A DNA stretch of 64,000 bases. It comes from Tomocerus qinae (lineage: Eukaryota; Arthropoda; Collembola; Entomobryomorpha; Tomoceridae). The first letter of the stretch is position 1; every line of letters begins with the position of its first letter. Shown piece after piece: positions 12,188-24,966 of this stretch. The notes under the pieces were generated by a model, which worked only from the letters and a program-made list of their open reading frames with translations, was not told the DNA's origin and made no database searches. A program made the translations under genes and the position numbers. The stretch lies in contig CM034546.1 of assembly GCA_020055645.1 (NCBI GenBank), forward strand, positions 110,391,375 through 110,455,374, read 5' to 3'.

Positions 12188-14883
12188 TATTATGTAAATG
12201 TAGAATAAAATACCTAATTTGATTCCTGATTTGAGCAGATATAATATTATGTCATACCCAAATATTCTCAATCTTAAAAACTTGCATGTTTAAAAGGTTA
12301 TAAGACGTATAGTTTTTGAAGTGTACGCACAGCACGCAGAAGCTCTAGAATGGGAATATTGCCATTACATTAAAAGCTGAAGGTACAATATCTCCAGTTG
12401 GAGAATTTCCAATTATATGCAATAATTTGCATTTCATGTAGTAATCAGCATGAATTTGTCGAAAATTAAATTAAGTTGAGACTTGAGTGTGGTGGACTAA
12501 CTATACTGGACTCGGATATCACAGTGACAATGACAATAGAGACAAAAGTATTTAAACAGTCCCTAAAATGCTAACGGTGGTAATCGTGGCAGAAAGTATA
12601 GATGATTCAGAAAAGGTTAAATCGTGTAAGTAGACTAAAACTAGAGAAAGCAGGCAGCATGAGTTGTGTATGGAATCTGTACAGATTTTTCAAGGAAAAG
12701 GTGATCCAAAATGACGTTGTGTAAATTTTAAGGGTTATCTAGGTATTGGGTTATTGGCTAGTAAAAACTCAATCATGTGATTGTGACACACTACACTAAG
12801 TTTGAACGAAAATAAAATTTTACCTTATTTTTCAATTAGGTTTTTCAGAAATTGCCTAAAAAACCTAAGTAAATATAAATATTACGCTACAACAATGTCT
12901 TAAATGTAATTAGTAAGCCGCTGACATTTCATTAAACTCGTTGCTTTCCTCCTAATTATTCATTAATGATAGGACCAATAGGACACATGCAACTTTTTCC
13001 ATTCACTTAGTAGATCAAGTTTTATGGGCATATGATACACTTACACAAACACAAATAGAATAATTCCCATACCTTCACATTCTCACTCCTCCCTCTCCAA
13101 AGCAAAACAACAATTTTTGAGTAGAAATCCAGCAGTATAGAATATCGGTCCAGGCAGGAAGGACAGACACGCTCAGAAGATAATATTTTTTCTGAAATAT
13201 CAGTTTCCCTGTTGGATAACTGAAATCCGATTTGACCCCCAAAACAACTGAGTCGTCGTCAACGACCGGATCTTTATAGATTAACTGATACGAATTATTT
13301 AACAGAAGTAAGTCATTCATTATAATATAATTCATAATCTATTTAAGTTATTGTCAGTAATAATGGACATTCAACATTATGTCTTCTTCATTTCATACTT
13401 TCAATCAGTCAGATGTGATCAATATTGATTATTCAAACATTAAAAATGAATAAATAAGCCAAATATAAAATACGGACATTCATAAATAATGGATAAAGGA
13501 GGACCTTTTTAATAAGAGTGAAAAGCCCTTTTAATAAGTATATATTTTTGGGCTTTTTTCTAATATTTGAAATATGATTATGGGCTTTTAAAAGTTCCTT
13601 AACTACGATGCTTCTCTGTGAATTGCCTGAAAATTGTTTTATATTACAATAAACTATGAGTAGAATTGAAAATACATGTTGTAATGACTTTATTATTATC
13701 TTAATTGCAGCCATTGGTCAGCAATGGTGAATTTAGTCCCGTTCCTCGGAAATTGCAGCAATGATTATTTAAGCATCACTCTAAATACAGAATCGTAATA
13801 GCATTTATTAACATTGGCCTACCAGTCGAAGGCATTAAACTCAAATCCGAGGATAAAGAGCAACTTCTTCTCAGGTATCTTACACATTACTTTTAAATAC
13901 TTATATTTTTTACCATTCAATATTCTTATTTCGTATTTAAACGCTGTGTATTCAGTGACACCAATATGTTAATTTTTTTGCTCAATCAAATACTAACCAA
14001 ATTGTTTTAAAGTGGTTTTTCTGGTAACGGAGGAAGGGATAATTCTGGGTGACACCAGAAGATGATATTTAAATTTAGGGATTTCCAATCCCTTGCCCCT
14101 TGCCAATTAATTTTAATATTAATTTGATTATGTCAGGTTTGCCATTTTTTACTTTGTAGTAGTTTTGTAAACTTCTTTTATTTGAACTCTAAAGTGGCAT
14201 TTCTAAAAAATTGTTAAAGCGTCATATAACTGTCGATTTTTCTCCTTTCTACTTACAGTACTTTGAAGGGTTAAAAGTGTTAATATATGGAATATTAATG
14301 AACGTTCAAAGGGATCATTATTTATTTAGATTTTCAGATTTATCTGTTTTTGTTGCTTTTAATGTGTGAAACGTTTTGACTCCTTTTTAAAACTCCTTAA
14401 ATGATCCTCAATGGTCGTTATCTTGCTTGAGTCACCACCTTTCTATTAAATGTCCTAGTGATGTAATGAAATTTAAACAAATTGTAGTTGTAGTTATACC
14501 CTTGTTCTTTGGAAATCTGTTGTGAATTGAATTAAGTGTCATCGTAAGGCTATATATAGTTGTCGTAGTCGTACAGGAGTGTTCTTTCTAAAGGTGACGT
14601 AAATACTGATTTCTCCCATGTTTCAAGTTTAATTTACACTGTTGATTTATGATTTTATTGCTGTGTCATCTAAACAATAATAGGTAGGTAATTCCCCTTC
14701 CAACTCCCAAGTTTAGAACGTTATTAATTATTTTATATTCGTCTGAACTATACTCACTTTGATACAGGGAATATTTTTAAAAATTATTTTACTTTTATTA
14801 TCTCAAAAACTTACTGATGTTGCCAGTGATCAAAATCAGAAATAACAGTTCTTGGTAACAGTACCGTATTTAGAAGTCGATTT
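12188..14883. other. Gene-poor intergenic region
   Basis: About 2.7 kb of AT-rich DNA without a convincing gene. A possible exon remnant lies near 13711-13880 (see findings). The open frames at 13075-13335 and 13433-13714 (minus) resemble nothing recognised and are probably chance. Confidence 0.4.
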
Positions 14884-15080
14884 CAGAGGGGGCAATGATA
14901 TCATAGGACAATATATATTAGGCATTTTAGCTTATTTTGTCTAAAATGAGTCAAAAATAGCTTAAAAATCACATAAAATCGCGCGAAGCGCGAAATTTTT
15001 TGGTATTTTGAGAAAAAATTTCCCTTTTTCTTGGATTTCGGGGGGGGGGGGGCATTTGCCCCCAATGCCCCCCCCTCAAT
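14884..15080. mobile_element. Short G-rich MITE-like element
   Basis: A segment of roughly 195 bp bounded by GAGGGGGCAATG at the left and the imperfect inverse CAATGCCCCCCCCTC at the right. It includes a GCGCGAAGCGCG palindrome and a 14-base G run. Inverted ends and small size suggest a MITE; no target duplication could be defined. A minus-strand frame across it (14901-15134) is not considered a gene. Confidence 0.45.
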
Positions 15081-15330
15081 ACAGCCTTGCTTGGTAAGTA
15101 AGAAGGAAGCAGATAATGTAATTTCCCATTTCAAAGTGATTATTGTTTTTTGTTACGATTGCCTTTATAATAAAGCTTAATGAATTGTTTATTTATTACT
15201 AAATTTGGTATTACAATAAGTTGATGTTATGAGATTAATTGTAAGATCAATTTAGTCATATCTGAGGGTCAATGACAGAGTACAATAAAAGTTGTTATTT
15301 CAAGGGAATGAAATCTCCATCCCAAATGGA

Positions 15331-18300
15331 ATGGAGACGGATCCATTAAGAAATGTTCCATCTTCGGCGACACAACATACACCAAGTAATTTAACATACC
15401 GATCCGTCAATTTTGACGGTGACGGTTTTACTGAAAATCCAACCCTCGAAGAGTCATTACCTCCTGTCCTCAAACGTCGTGTAAGTTGGTTATTTAAATA
15501 ATGTTCCGTACTAGGTAAATGCTGATGGATCTTTTCGATCTTACTATGTATGCGTAGCGTAGGTATTACAATATTTAGTAAATAATTTTAGTAGGTATTA
15601 CCCTAGGTATTCACTAATAAATGGTCGAACTGTATAAAACTGTTGCGTATAAAATGTGGATATGTATTCTCCATTGAGCGCACTTATTGTACTTGACTTT
15701 TACAGTAGTGATTAGAAATCACTGATAACTGAGTTAGACAATTTAATTAAAGCGAAACGTGTAGTCTATATATCGAGAATTGTGAATGCTCATTTCATAC
15801 AAATGCCATATAATGGAGACTTTGGAGACTGGAGATGTACTTAAGAATGTTTATATAATTTTTTTGCATATGTAGCAAGCAATGGAAAAATCCTAAGCAT
15901 TGGATGCCGTTTAATTAAGGGTGACTTTACGATGTAATAATAAGTATAAGTGAAGAAAGTAATGGTTTTGTATTGTCAATCATTTTCAAATCAAAGTTGT
16001 ATTCCTCACAATGAGACATTCTATGTGTAAGGAGGAAAACCCATATGAAGCTTGTCCTTCAGAGGTCAATTTTTAGCTAAATATTCTATATTATGGCACA
16101 CATTTCTTTGAAACTGGAATGAAATGCGATTTTGGGAAAATTGAATTTTAATGAAATGTGATTTTGGGGAAAAATTTAGCAGCATAATATGTTATGGTAA
16201 ATATTTAGTACCTGTGACTGTGATCTCTAAGAGGAATGAGAAATTTCTGCTTATGCTTTCTAGTTTAGTTTAGTTTAGATTTCAGATTTCACACAACATG
16301 TGAATTACCATTATTTTGTAAAGCCACCCTTAATTCAATTAGAGTTAGAGATAGAGAATATTATCATTGTCATCATGTCACGTCATAATGCAATGAATGC
16401 GTATTAAATGGGTGTGAAATGTAGAGTTCATCTTAAATGCATTAGATGAGTGTTAATACAGATATTGTGGCATGTTTGTTACTTGGCAAATCAATGCAAA
16501 AAAGATTTTTTGGCTTCCAGTGGCCTAAATTTTGCTTTGTTTTGTGACGTTTCAACTTGAGTTGATATTGCCAAAACCAATTAGTTATTAATTATGGGTA
16601 GTAGTTATCTATTATCGCGAGGCGATTATATTGAACTGTACTTTTCTAATACCCTGTATACTATCATTTTTGTAATTCCAATAAGAATTACAAAAAAGTA
16701 CAAAGAAAAGTGACAATGATTCATGATTCTACATGCATGGAAGTGAAGATGAATAAGTTTGCTTTTTGCCTAATAATTGTATGATTACTAATAGTCTTAA
16801 GAACAAACCGTGACTTATACTTCTATAATGATAAGCAAAAATTTTGAAACTTAAGTACTATTTTCAGCAGAGGAATGTAATGTACTATTCTCATAATTTA
16901 TTTTTAGCAGGTGGGTGGAGTGGATAAATTGGCCAATTCTTTAAGTTCAGACGAAGATATGATTGACATTACTCATCAGGGCACTGTGAACGAAATCAGG
17001 GAGGAAGACTTGCCTCCTACCTCAACAAGTTAGTCAAATTTCTTTACTTATATTTTGATTAGGCTTCCTTATATTTCGTCTTTCCGAATTCCCTCGAGGA
17101 ACTAGTTTTATGAGGATATTTCCATGAGAAATGAAATGCCGTATTAGTTTCTCTTATTGGAGACCTGCAAGAGAGAAATGTACTTTCAAGGCAATTTACA
17201 AATGCAAGGAAAAAGTTTTTAAATATGAGATAATATTAACAACGACCATAAAGGAATAAATATTTCAGAATTTGTTTCCAATCTAAAGATCAAGATATTC
17301 GCATCAAGAAGGCAATAATAATGAATCATCATAATTCTTAATAGATCAGAGCAGACAGAGTGTAGAAGTTTCATCACGGCCGGCATCAGTGTAAAAATTG
17401 TTATTAGTATTAGTATATGGTCGACATTTATATAATCTCAATTAAATCCCATTGTTATCGTACAAAAGTTTTAGCTTTCTCATTAAATACAGCAAGTGCT
17501 TCACAGCCACAGCTGTTGTTGTTCGTGGATTAGATAGGAACACAGATATAGAAGACTATACTTAATTTAATAGGTTAATACAAAATGAAGGGTTGTGGTT
17601 TATTCTCGAAGAGAGGCTTGTTATATAGTACAACTGTTTTGTATTTCATATCTGCAGATGATAAAACTTCTCGTTAAGTAGATTTTAATGAATTATGTAT
17701 GAATGAGGAGATTCTTTTCTTGCTGTACAGATAATAAGGCAAACATCTTATATTCAACCTTTTTATAATTTGTGTTTGTCGTTTGTGAGTATTAAATTAA
17801 TATCCGCAGATAAGAGTACGTAGATAAGGATATGTATTTTTTAGCAAGTAATGTTGATAATACAGTATTCTTAGAATCATTCACTAATTAAAATGTAATT
17901 TGTGTCTAGGTTATTATGATCCGGAGGATATCCCTGGTATCGGACAGTATGAAGATTTCCATACTATTGATTGGCAGCGAGATATTGCCCGAGATCGGAT
18001 GAGACATCGCTACATTCTAAAGAAGCGTCAAGATTCTTTATGTGATTTGATAAAAGGGGCCCATGATGCTTGGAGTGGTTGGCTTTGTGTACTACTTGTT
18101 GGAGTTTTTGCAGGATCACTGGCTGGTGTTATAGACATTGGAGCTTCATGGATGACCGATTTGAAGTTTGGGGTGTGTCCTCAAGCTTTTTGGCTCAACA
18201 AAGAGCAATGTTGCTGGTCATCAAATGAGACTGAGTCAGTGCATGGAAATTGTTCTCAGGTAATTTCTTTTTCTTACAGTTTGTACTGCGTTTTTGAATT

Positions 18301-21300
18301 AAATATTAACGTTATTCGTATGTAAAAATCATAATATATGATATTAAAATAGCATTTATTTGGTTTTAGTGGCGATCATGGTCTCAGGTATTCGGAGGGC
18401 CCGACTACCGCGAAGGTGCTGGTGCGTATATAATATCGTATTTATTGTACATTTTGTGGGCTCTCTTTTTTGCATCGTTAGCTGCCTCACTAGTCAGAAT
18501 GTTTGCTCCGTATGCGTCTGGTTCTGGAATACCAGAGGTAAAACATATTTCTACAAGGAAAAACATCATTGATTTAATTCTATCTAAACTAAATGTACTA
18601 ATCCATTTGATGTAAATAGATCAAAACTATCTTGAGTGGTTTTATAATCCGAGGATATTTAGGGAAATGGACGTTGCTTATAAAATCTGTCGGTATTATG
18701 CTTTCAGTTTCTGCTGGTCTCAGTTTAGGAAAAGGTACGTGAAATACTAAATAATAACTAATTTTAGAACACCGAAAGAACTGACTGCACAGTAATGTAA
18801 AGTTAATAATATGCTGAGATATGCTTTTTATTTACTGTTTAGTGTTTTTTGATGTTTATTAAATGCGTTTTATTGAATGTAGAGGGGCCGATGGTACATA
18901 TAGCCTGTTGCATCGGAAATATTTTATCTTATTTATTCCCAAAATATGGACGAAACGAAGCAAAGAAGAGGGAAATTTTATCTGCTGCAGCAGCTGCGGG
19001 TGTATCTGTTGCATTTGGTGAGTTATATTTCCACAGGTCCTCCGTTGTATGAAATCATAAATTAACACCATTAGATAGAGATGGACTTAAAAAACCATAA
19101 ATATTGTCACATTTTAGTACGATTACCATTGTGGAATAACAATATATGTTTTTAACCTTAGGTGCACCAATCGGAGGCGTCTTGTTCAGCTTGGAAGAAG
19201 TAATTATTATTTAAACTATTAAAAGTTTTTAAAAGTTTTATGTTGTGAATGAGACAATGAGACTCAAGAATTTTTTTATTTATTTTACTTTCAGGTAAGT
19301 TACTACTTCCCTCTGAAGACGTTATGGCGTTCTTTCTTCTGTGCGTTGGTAGCTGCATTCGTTCTCCAATCCATCAACCCATTTGGAAATGAACATTCAG
19401 TATTGTTTTATGTGGAATACAACAAGCCTTGGATATTCTTTGAACTTGTTCCATTCATAGGTCTTGGAATTATCGGGGTAATTTTTCTGATCATATTTAA
19501 CAGATACGTCCTGACAATTTTATTAATTGTTATTACCATCCCTATCCCATGCCCATTTGTATTTGAAACAATAGTAGATTTCTAAGTTGGCCTAAAAGGT
19601 CAATTAACTTTGAAAACTTGAAGACGATTAACTGAAGTTTCTCGAGTCGAGATGTAAACTTCAAATCGTTTACTCATTGCAAATGTACACTCGTTATGTT
19701 CTAGTCACACTCAAAGCATTTCAATTGGCATAGCTCGGATGTTTAAAAAATTCTTAATGGTGTCATTTATTTTTGGCATCCATTGCAGGGTCTTATTGGA
19801 ACAATGTTTATTCGTGCAAATATCTGGTGGTGCCGGTATAGGAAATCATCAAAATTGGGACAGTATCCAATTACTGAAGTACTGATGGTGACACTTGTAA
19901 CGGCGGTTCTTGCATACCCTAATCCCTACACAAGGATGCCAACTAGCCAATTGATTTATTTGCTGTTTTCTCAATGTGGGCTGGCAGTCAAAGATGATTT
20001 GTGGTACAGTCATTTTTAATTTAAGTTACTCATTTTCATGACAAGAAAAAATAGCAATCCTCTGTTAAATATTGTTGAAAATATTATACCCCATCAATTC
20101 TTATACGGAAATTGATTTTTCATCCCTGAATAATTTTTTAATCAGTTAATGCTACGATGGCATTGAATTAAAAAAGTTTTTTCTTGAATTTAGTGACTAC
20201 CAGCGAAATTACGACCGGGCTAATTCTGCAATAGAAATAGCAGCAGCAGGACCTGGTGTTTATTCGGCAATTTGGCTCCTTCTGTTAGCTTTAGTTTTCA
20301 AATTCGTTGTAACAATTTTTACATTCGGAATCAAAGTACCAGCTGGCCTGTTTATACCATCTCTGTGCTTTGGAGCCATAGTGGGACGTATTGTCGGAAT
20401 AGCTGTAGAACAGCTGGCATAGTAAGACATTTTCTACCATCGATGTTTATTAATTATGACCATAATATTAGTAAATCCTTCTCGATATTTACGCACGTAT
20501 TAACATATTGTTTACATATAAATAATTCGTCAGAAGATCTCCGTTATACAGGCTCATTAGTGTAATGAATGCTGTTTTTGATTTTGTTAAAGCCATCACC
20601 CAGAGATCTGGTTCTTTTCGGGCGAGTGTTCCAAAGGTGAAGATTGCATAACGCCAGGATTATATGCAATGGTTGGGGCTGCAGCTGTACTAGGCGGTGT
20701 GACAAGAATGACTGTATCCCTGGTTGTTATAATGTTCGAATTGACGGGTGGTGTAAGGTACATTGTCCCTCTGATGGCTGCAGCTATGGCTTCTAAGTGG
20801 GTCGGAGATGCGTTGGGACGCCAGGGTATTTATGATGCACACATAAATCTCAATGGCTATCCATTCTTGGATTCGAAAGAAGAATTTGGACATACAACAT
20901 TAGCTGCAGATGTCATGCAACCCAGGTATAATATTTGTATTCTCATGCTTTACTAAGTAGTTTCATTATTATAGGATAATGGACACATATACAAGTGGTA
21001 TAATCGCTTAATTTAGTAACTGAACGAAGGTAAGTGAAAAATTTTACTAATTATTGGCTTTAATAATTACAGACATGGGGAGCCTTTGTGCTTCGTGACG
21101 CAAGACTCTATGACAGTAGAAGATATTGAAAGTCTTCTAAAGGAAACCGAGCATAATGGTTTCCCTGTTGTCATATCTCACGAGTCACCATTTTTGGTGG
21201 GCTTTGTACTACGAAGAGATCTAAATTTGGCTATTTCCAATGCAAGAAAAACAATCGAGGGGGCTGACGGAAATTCTCTGTGCTTGTTCACAAATAGCCC

Positions 21301-21915
21301 TCCTCCACAACAATCAAGATCAGTTAGGGTAAGTACATTTTGTTCATTTAGTTAGCCCGTTTTTTTGTAACATTTTAAGTTTGTGTGTTGCAATTATCTC
21401 TATATATGTTATTGTTATTAGTATAGTGCGTTGTAACAATGTTATGTATGAGTTCAAATTCAAATCAACCGTAAATAATAGGTGACTTAATTTAAATGTT
21501 TCCTCTTTCAGCCTACTTCAACACCTGTAAAACTGAAGAAAATACTGGATATGGCTCCTATTACTGTCACTGATCAAACGCCGATGGAAACGGTAGTTGA
21601 CATGTTTAGGAAACTAGGATTGAGACAAACACTCGTCACACATAACGGGTAACCATTCAGTTTTTGATATTAATACGTTCCATGCTGTCATAGCGCAGAT
21701 GGTGTTCTTGTTATAGAAAGCCTAACCCAATCAATCGGTAGTAATTTAATCCCTAAAAACATACTGGCATATTTCAATGCAATGAATATGTACTTTTTAC
21801 GAATGAATGAAATATTTTTTATAGGAGACTGCTTGGTATCGTGACGAAGAAAGATGTTCTGCGACATGTAAAACAAATGGATGACGAGGATCCGAACTCT
21901 GTATTGTTTAATTAA
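15331..21915 (+). CDS. ClC-c: ClC-3/4/5-type endosomal 2Cl-/H+ exchanger
   Basis: Fourteen coding exons: 15331-15480, 16911-17028, 17910-18259, 18370-18537, 18620-18734, 18883-19017, 19162-19199, 19295-19477, 19789-20003, 20194-20421, 20593-20925, 21073-21328, 21512-21648, 21825-21915. They total 2,517 nt, 838 residues, close to vertebrate ClC-3. The product should exchange chloride for protons in endosomal/lysosomal membranes and so support acidification. Signatures: DDFHTIDW-like N-terminal region (YEDFHTIDW), DAWSGWL, filter motif GSGIPE (about 257-262), GKEGP with the gating Glu (about 301), proton Glu in FSLEE (about 358), [21 protein letters not shown], then two C-terminal CBS domains and the family ending SVLFN. 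Both glutamates that mark exchangers rather than channels are present. The first coding exon is open upstream, so an additional 5' exon spliced near 15304 could add N-terminal residues. Exon 2 has a tandem NAGNAG acceptor. Confidence 0.95.
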
Positions 21916-23812
21916 AACTTTACTTAATCTTTGATGGAATTATGCTGAAGACCAAACTTTGTACATGCAAATGAAATCTTTATACAAAGCATTTGGAATT
22001 GCACTTTTGGTCTGGAATAATCTTGTATTTACTATATTATGATTACTACATACCTACCTGCTGGACCTCAAGTACATTTTGAAAAGGAGTATTTGATCAA
22101 CCCATTGATATTATGTAGAATTGTTACTTTAAGTTAACTGTGCAGTGCGTATAAGATAAGTGGCACTCAAAAATGGAAAACTCGAGAAATAATTTCTCGT
22201 ATAGATGCAGCTTCTCAGGCACAGTAGAGTAATAGTAGTGTTTAGTAGATCCTAATCGTAATTAGCAATTTATTAATAGGCGGTGAGCACGAAGTATCAC
22301 TTTCCTGAATGCATCCTTCGCTCCAGAGTCCATGTATCTTGCATTAAATATGTAATGATACATAAAATGTAATGCATGCGTATAAAAAAATGAGTCTTTC
22401 CATCATCAGTGATTGGAATTTTTACTATATTATTATGATTACAAATGCAAACCTTGACTATATAATGTAAGTAAATAGTACTGTTCAGTTGTTTGTAGTG
22501 ATGTACTCCATATAGCGTAGAAAAGACATGTTATTCCTAAATGTAAATTGTAAATTGTCTACCCATCCGCTGTGTTATTAATAGTTGATTGTTATAAATG
22601 TTCATTATAATGTGTATCATTCATGTATGTTTTTGTTTATGATGTATCGTATTGTGTTTGACCAGATATACCGAACATATTCTTTGAAGGATTTTTAATG
22701 CACTAAACAATAATAAAGTTAAGAGGATTGACGATATATTATAACTAAATGTAACTGTATCTCCAACAATCGTACAAGGGTACAAGCCATTTTCAAAAGT
22801 GCACGGAAGTCGTTCGCCAAGCGTACCCCTTTAAGTGTAAGTGTATTATGTCGTGCTATTGAAATGTTAATATGACGTGTGTATACCTGTGACATCCTTA
22901 ATAATATGTATAACAAATTATAATGTGTTTGATGAATCTAAATATTGTTTAGCAATGCTTATGTTACCAAATACTATTATATCGCGCAGGGCTGAGGGTC
23001 TGTAGTTTGTAGATTGCAATACATTGATAATCTCATGCCAAAATCATCTATGATATAAAATTGTAAATTGAAGAATCCAGTTTTTGCTCCCCAATTTCTC
23101 AGTTTACAATGCATAAAATCATCGTAACAATGCCATTCACTTTTATCATCCAATATTCATACGACATTAACGACATACGTTACTCGTATGCGTGTTTGAA
23201 AAATTTCATAATGCTGAAAAATCGTATTTTCGTAGGAAGCACATGGGTCTCAAAACGTCGAACGCAAAAGTTAAGAATCAAGATCCATAATCATTCTAAT
23301 AATACAGGTTAAGTGCCTAGCCCTTATTCATGCATATCAATACATGGCAAATGGTAAATATTTTTTGTATAAAATGAAAGAGCAAGAAGATAATAAATTA
23401 TGCGTTTTACTACTGTACAGGGCGTACAGGGTATTTTGGTAGGACATGTTCAGTTGAGCTAAAATCTGGGACAATTGCAAATAATACAAATTTAAAAAGT
23501 TTGCCTGGAATGGAAGTGGAAGTCGAATCTCTGTTGGACGACGTTCTTTCTGATATTCTATTTCTTTGTGGCTAAGCTCAGCAGTCAATAAAAACATTTA
23601 TTGCAGATTGCACAAAAACAAAGCAGTAAACACAGCTGACAGACATAATCAAGAATGCAAACCAAAAGTTGTATATAGCTCTAAGCAGTTATTTTACTAA
23701 CAATTAGGATATAGAATGTCATTTTAGTTCACAAAGACTGCAACGATTCAACCTAAATTAACTAAAGAAGGCCGTTTTACAAATTCAAAAAATTACATAT
23801 TTCTATTAAAAA
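21916..23812. other. ClC 3' UTR and spacer to POLR3H
   Basis: AT-rich sequence holding the presumed ClC 3' UTR and the POLR3H promoter. Small open frames at 22719-22916, 23109-23312 and 23337-23597 have no recognisable content. No RNA gene or repeat was seen. Confidence 0.5.
22712..22717 (+). other. Candidate polyadenylation signal of ClC gene
   Basis: AATAAA about 800 bases after the ClC stop codon, in AT-rich presumed 3' UTR. It is one of several possible sites; the choice is inference. Confidence 0.35.
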
Positions 23813-24923
23813 ATGTTTGTTTTGTATGAAATGCAACGTGATGTCCGGATTGACCCTGTGAACTTGGATTTGGATCGTGTTGATGCTGTGACAGACGAGT
23901 TAAATCAAAAACTGTCCAATCGTGTTATGATGGATGTTGGACTTTGCATGGCCTTGTGGGATATACAATCTTTAGGAGATGGGATCATTTACCAAGGGGA
24001 TGCCGGTATTCACTGTGAAGTAAAATTCCGCTATATAGTTTTCAGACCATTTCAAGATGAAATCGTCATTGGAAAAATTAAGAATTGTACATCTGATGGC
24101 GTTCACGGTAAAACCAACATTTTAAACCTCAAAAGCTTTTCATACTACGTTAACGTTGAATCATACGAATAGGAATTGTGAAACAAATGTTTATATTTCA
24201 GTTACTTTGGGATTTTTTGACGATATATTAATCCCTCCTGAGGGTTTGCAGTATCCATCAAAGTTCGATGAACAGGAGCAAATTTGGATATGGGAGTATA
24301 GGTCAGAGGATAGTGACGATGTTCATAACATGTACATGGACAAGGGGGAACCAATTCGTTTTAGAGTAAATGGAGAGTTATTTATTGATACTACACCCAT
24401 CCCTAGTGCTAATCAACCTACTCAGCCATCGACAACCCAACCCCAATCTGGATCCAGTTCTGGGGGACACACTTCTTTGGATCCCGAAAAGCCATCAAAA
24501 ACGCCGTATTCTCTAACGGTATGAATGAATTCCGCAGTTCGCAAACCGCACTCCAAAAAATATGTTTTTCATGGTCAAGAATTTTATCAGGGATTTATTC
24601 TTACTTGCCCATTGGCCAAAAGCAATAATAAACTTTACATACAATACCGCACGGTTTTCTATAACGTACCACACAAATGTACGACTGTTCGATGAAACTT
24701 GCCATACAAAAATTCCTGTGTGTGCCGTGTGACGTGTGCCATACAAATTCCCGTTTTCCCATAAGCTTTCATGATATGACAAAACATATTAGTCAATGTA
24801 TAGTCAGTAGATTTGTAGTAACTTATGAAAGATATTAAAGCCTCTAAATAATGATAAATGTTTGTTCAATTTTAGGCTTCCATTAATGAACCTGGACTAG
24901 GACTTCTTTCATGGTGGAATTAA
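23813..24923 (+). CDS. Polr3H: DNA-directed RNA polymerase III subunit RPC8 (Rpb7-like)
   Basis: Three exons: 23813-24107, 24202-24518, 24876-24923, giving 219 residues (human protein about 204). RPC8 forms the Pol III stalk with RPC9 and acts in initiation on tRNA, 5S and other small RNA genes in the nucleus. The N-terminal Rpb7-like domain contains NVGLC-like ([11 protein letters not shown]) and [19 protein letters not shown] segments. The OB-fold domain has [30 protein letters not shown] and IRFRV. The last exon encodes the conserved tail [10 protein letters not shown]. The stretch at about 155-190 (Gln/Ser/Thr/Pro-rich) is lineage-specific and explains the extra length. Phases (1, 0) agree across all junctions. 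The gene converges with aPKC, whose stop is about 1.8 kb to the right. Confidence 0.95.
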
Positions 24924-24960
24924 ATCTAAAATACAATTATTACAATATGATATTAAATTA

Positions 24961-24966
24961 AATAAA
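24961..24966 (+). other. Candidate polyadenylation signal of POLR3H
   Basis: AATAAA 38 bases after the POLR3H stop, a compact and plausible 3' end. Confidence 0.5.

Noticed and set aside
14901..15134. 77-codon minus frame with a run of prolines
   Set aside because: The prolines are the translated G tract of the MITE-like element.
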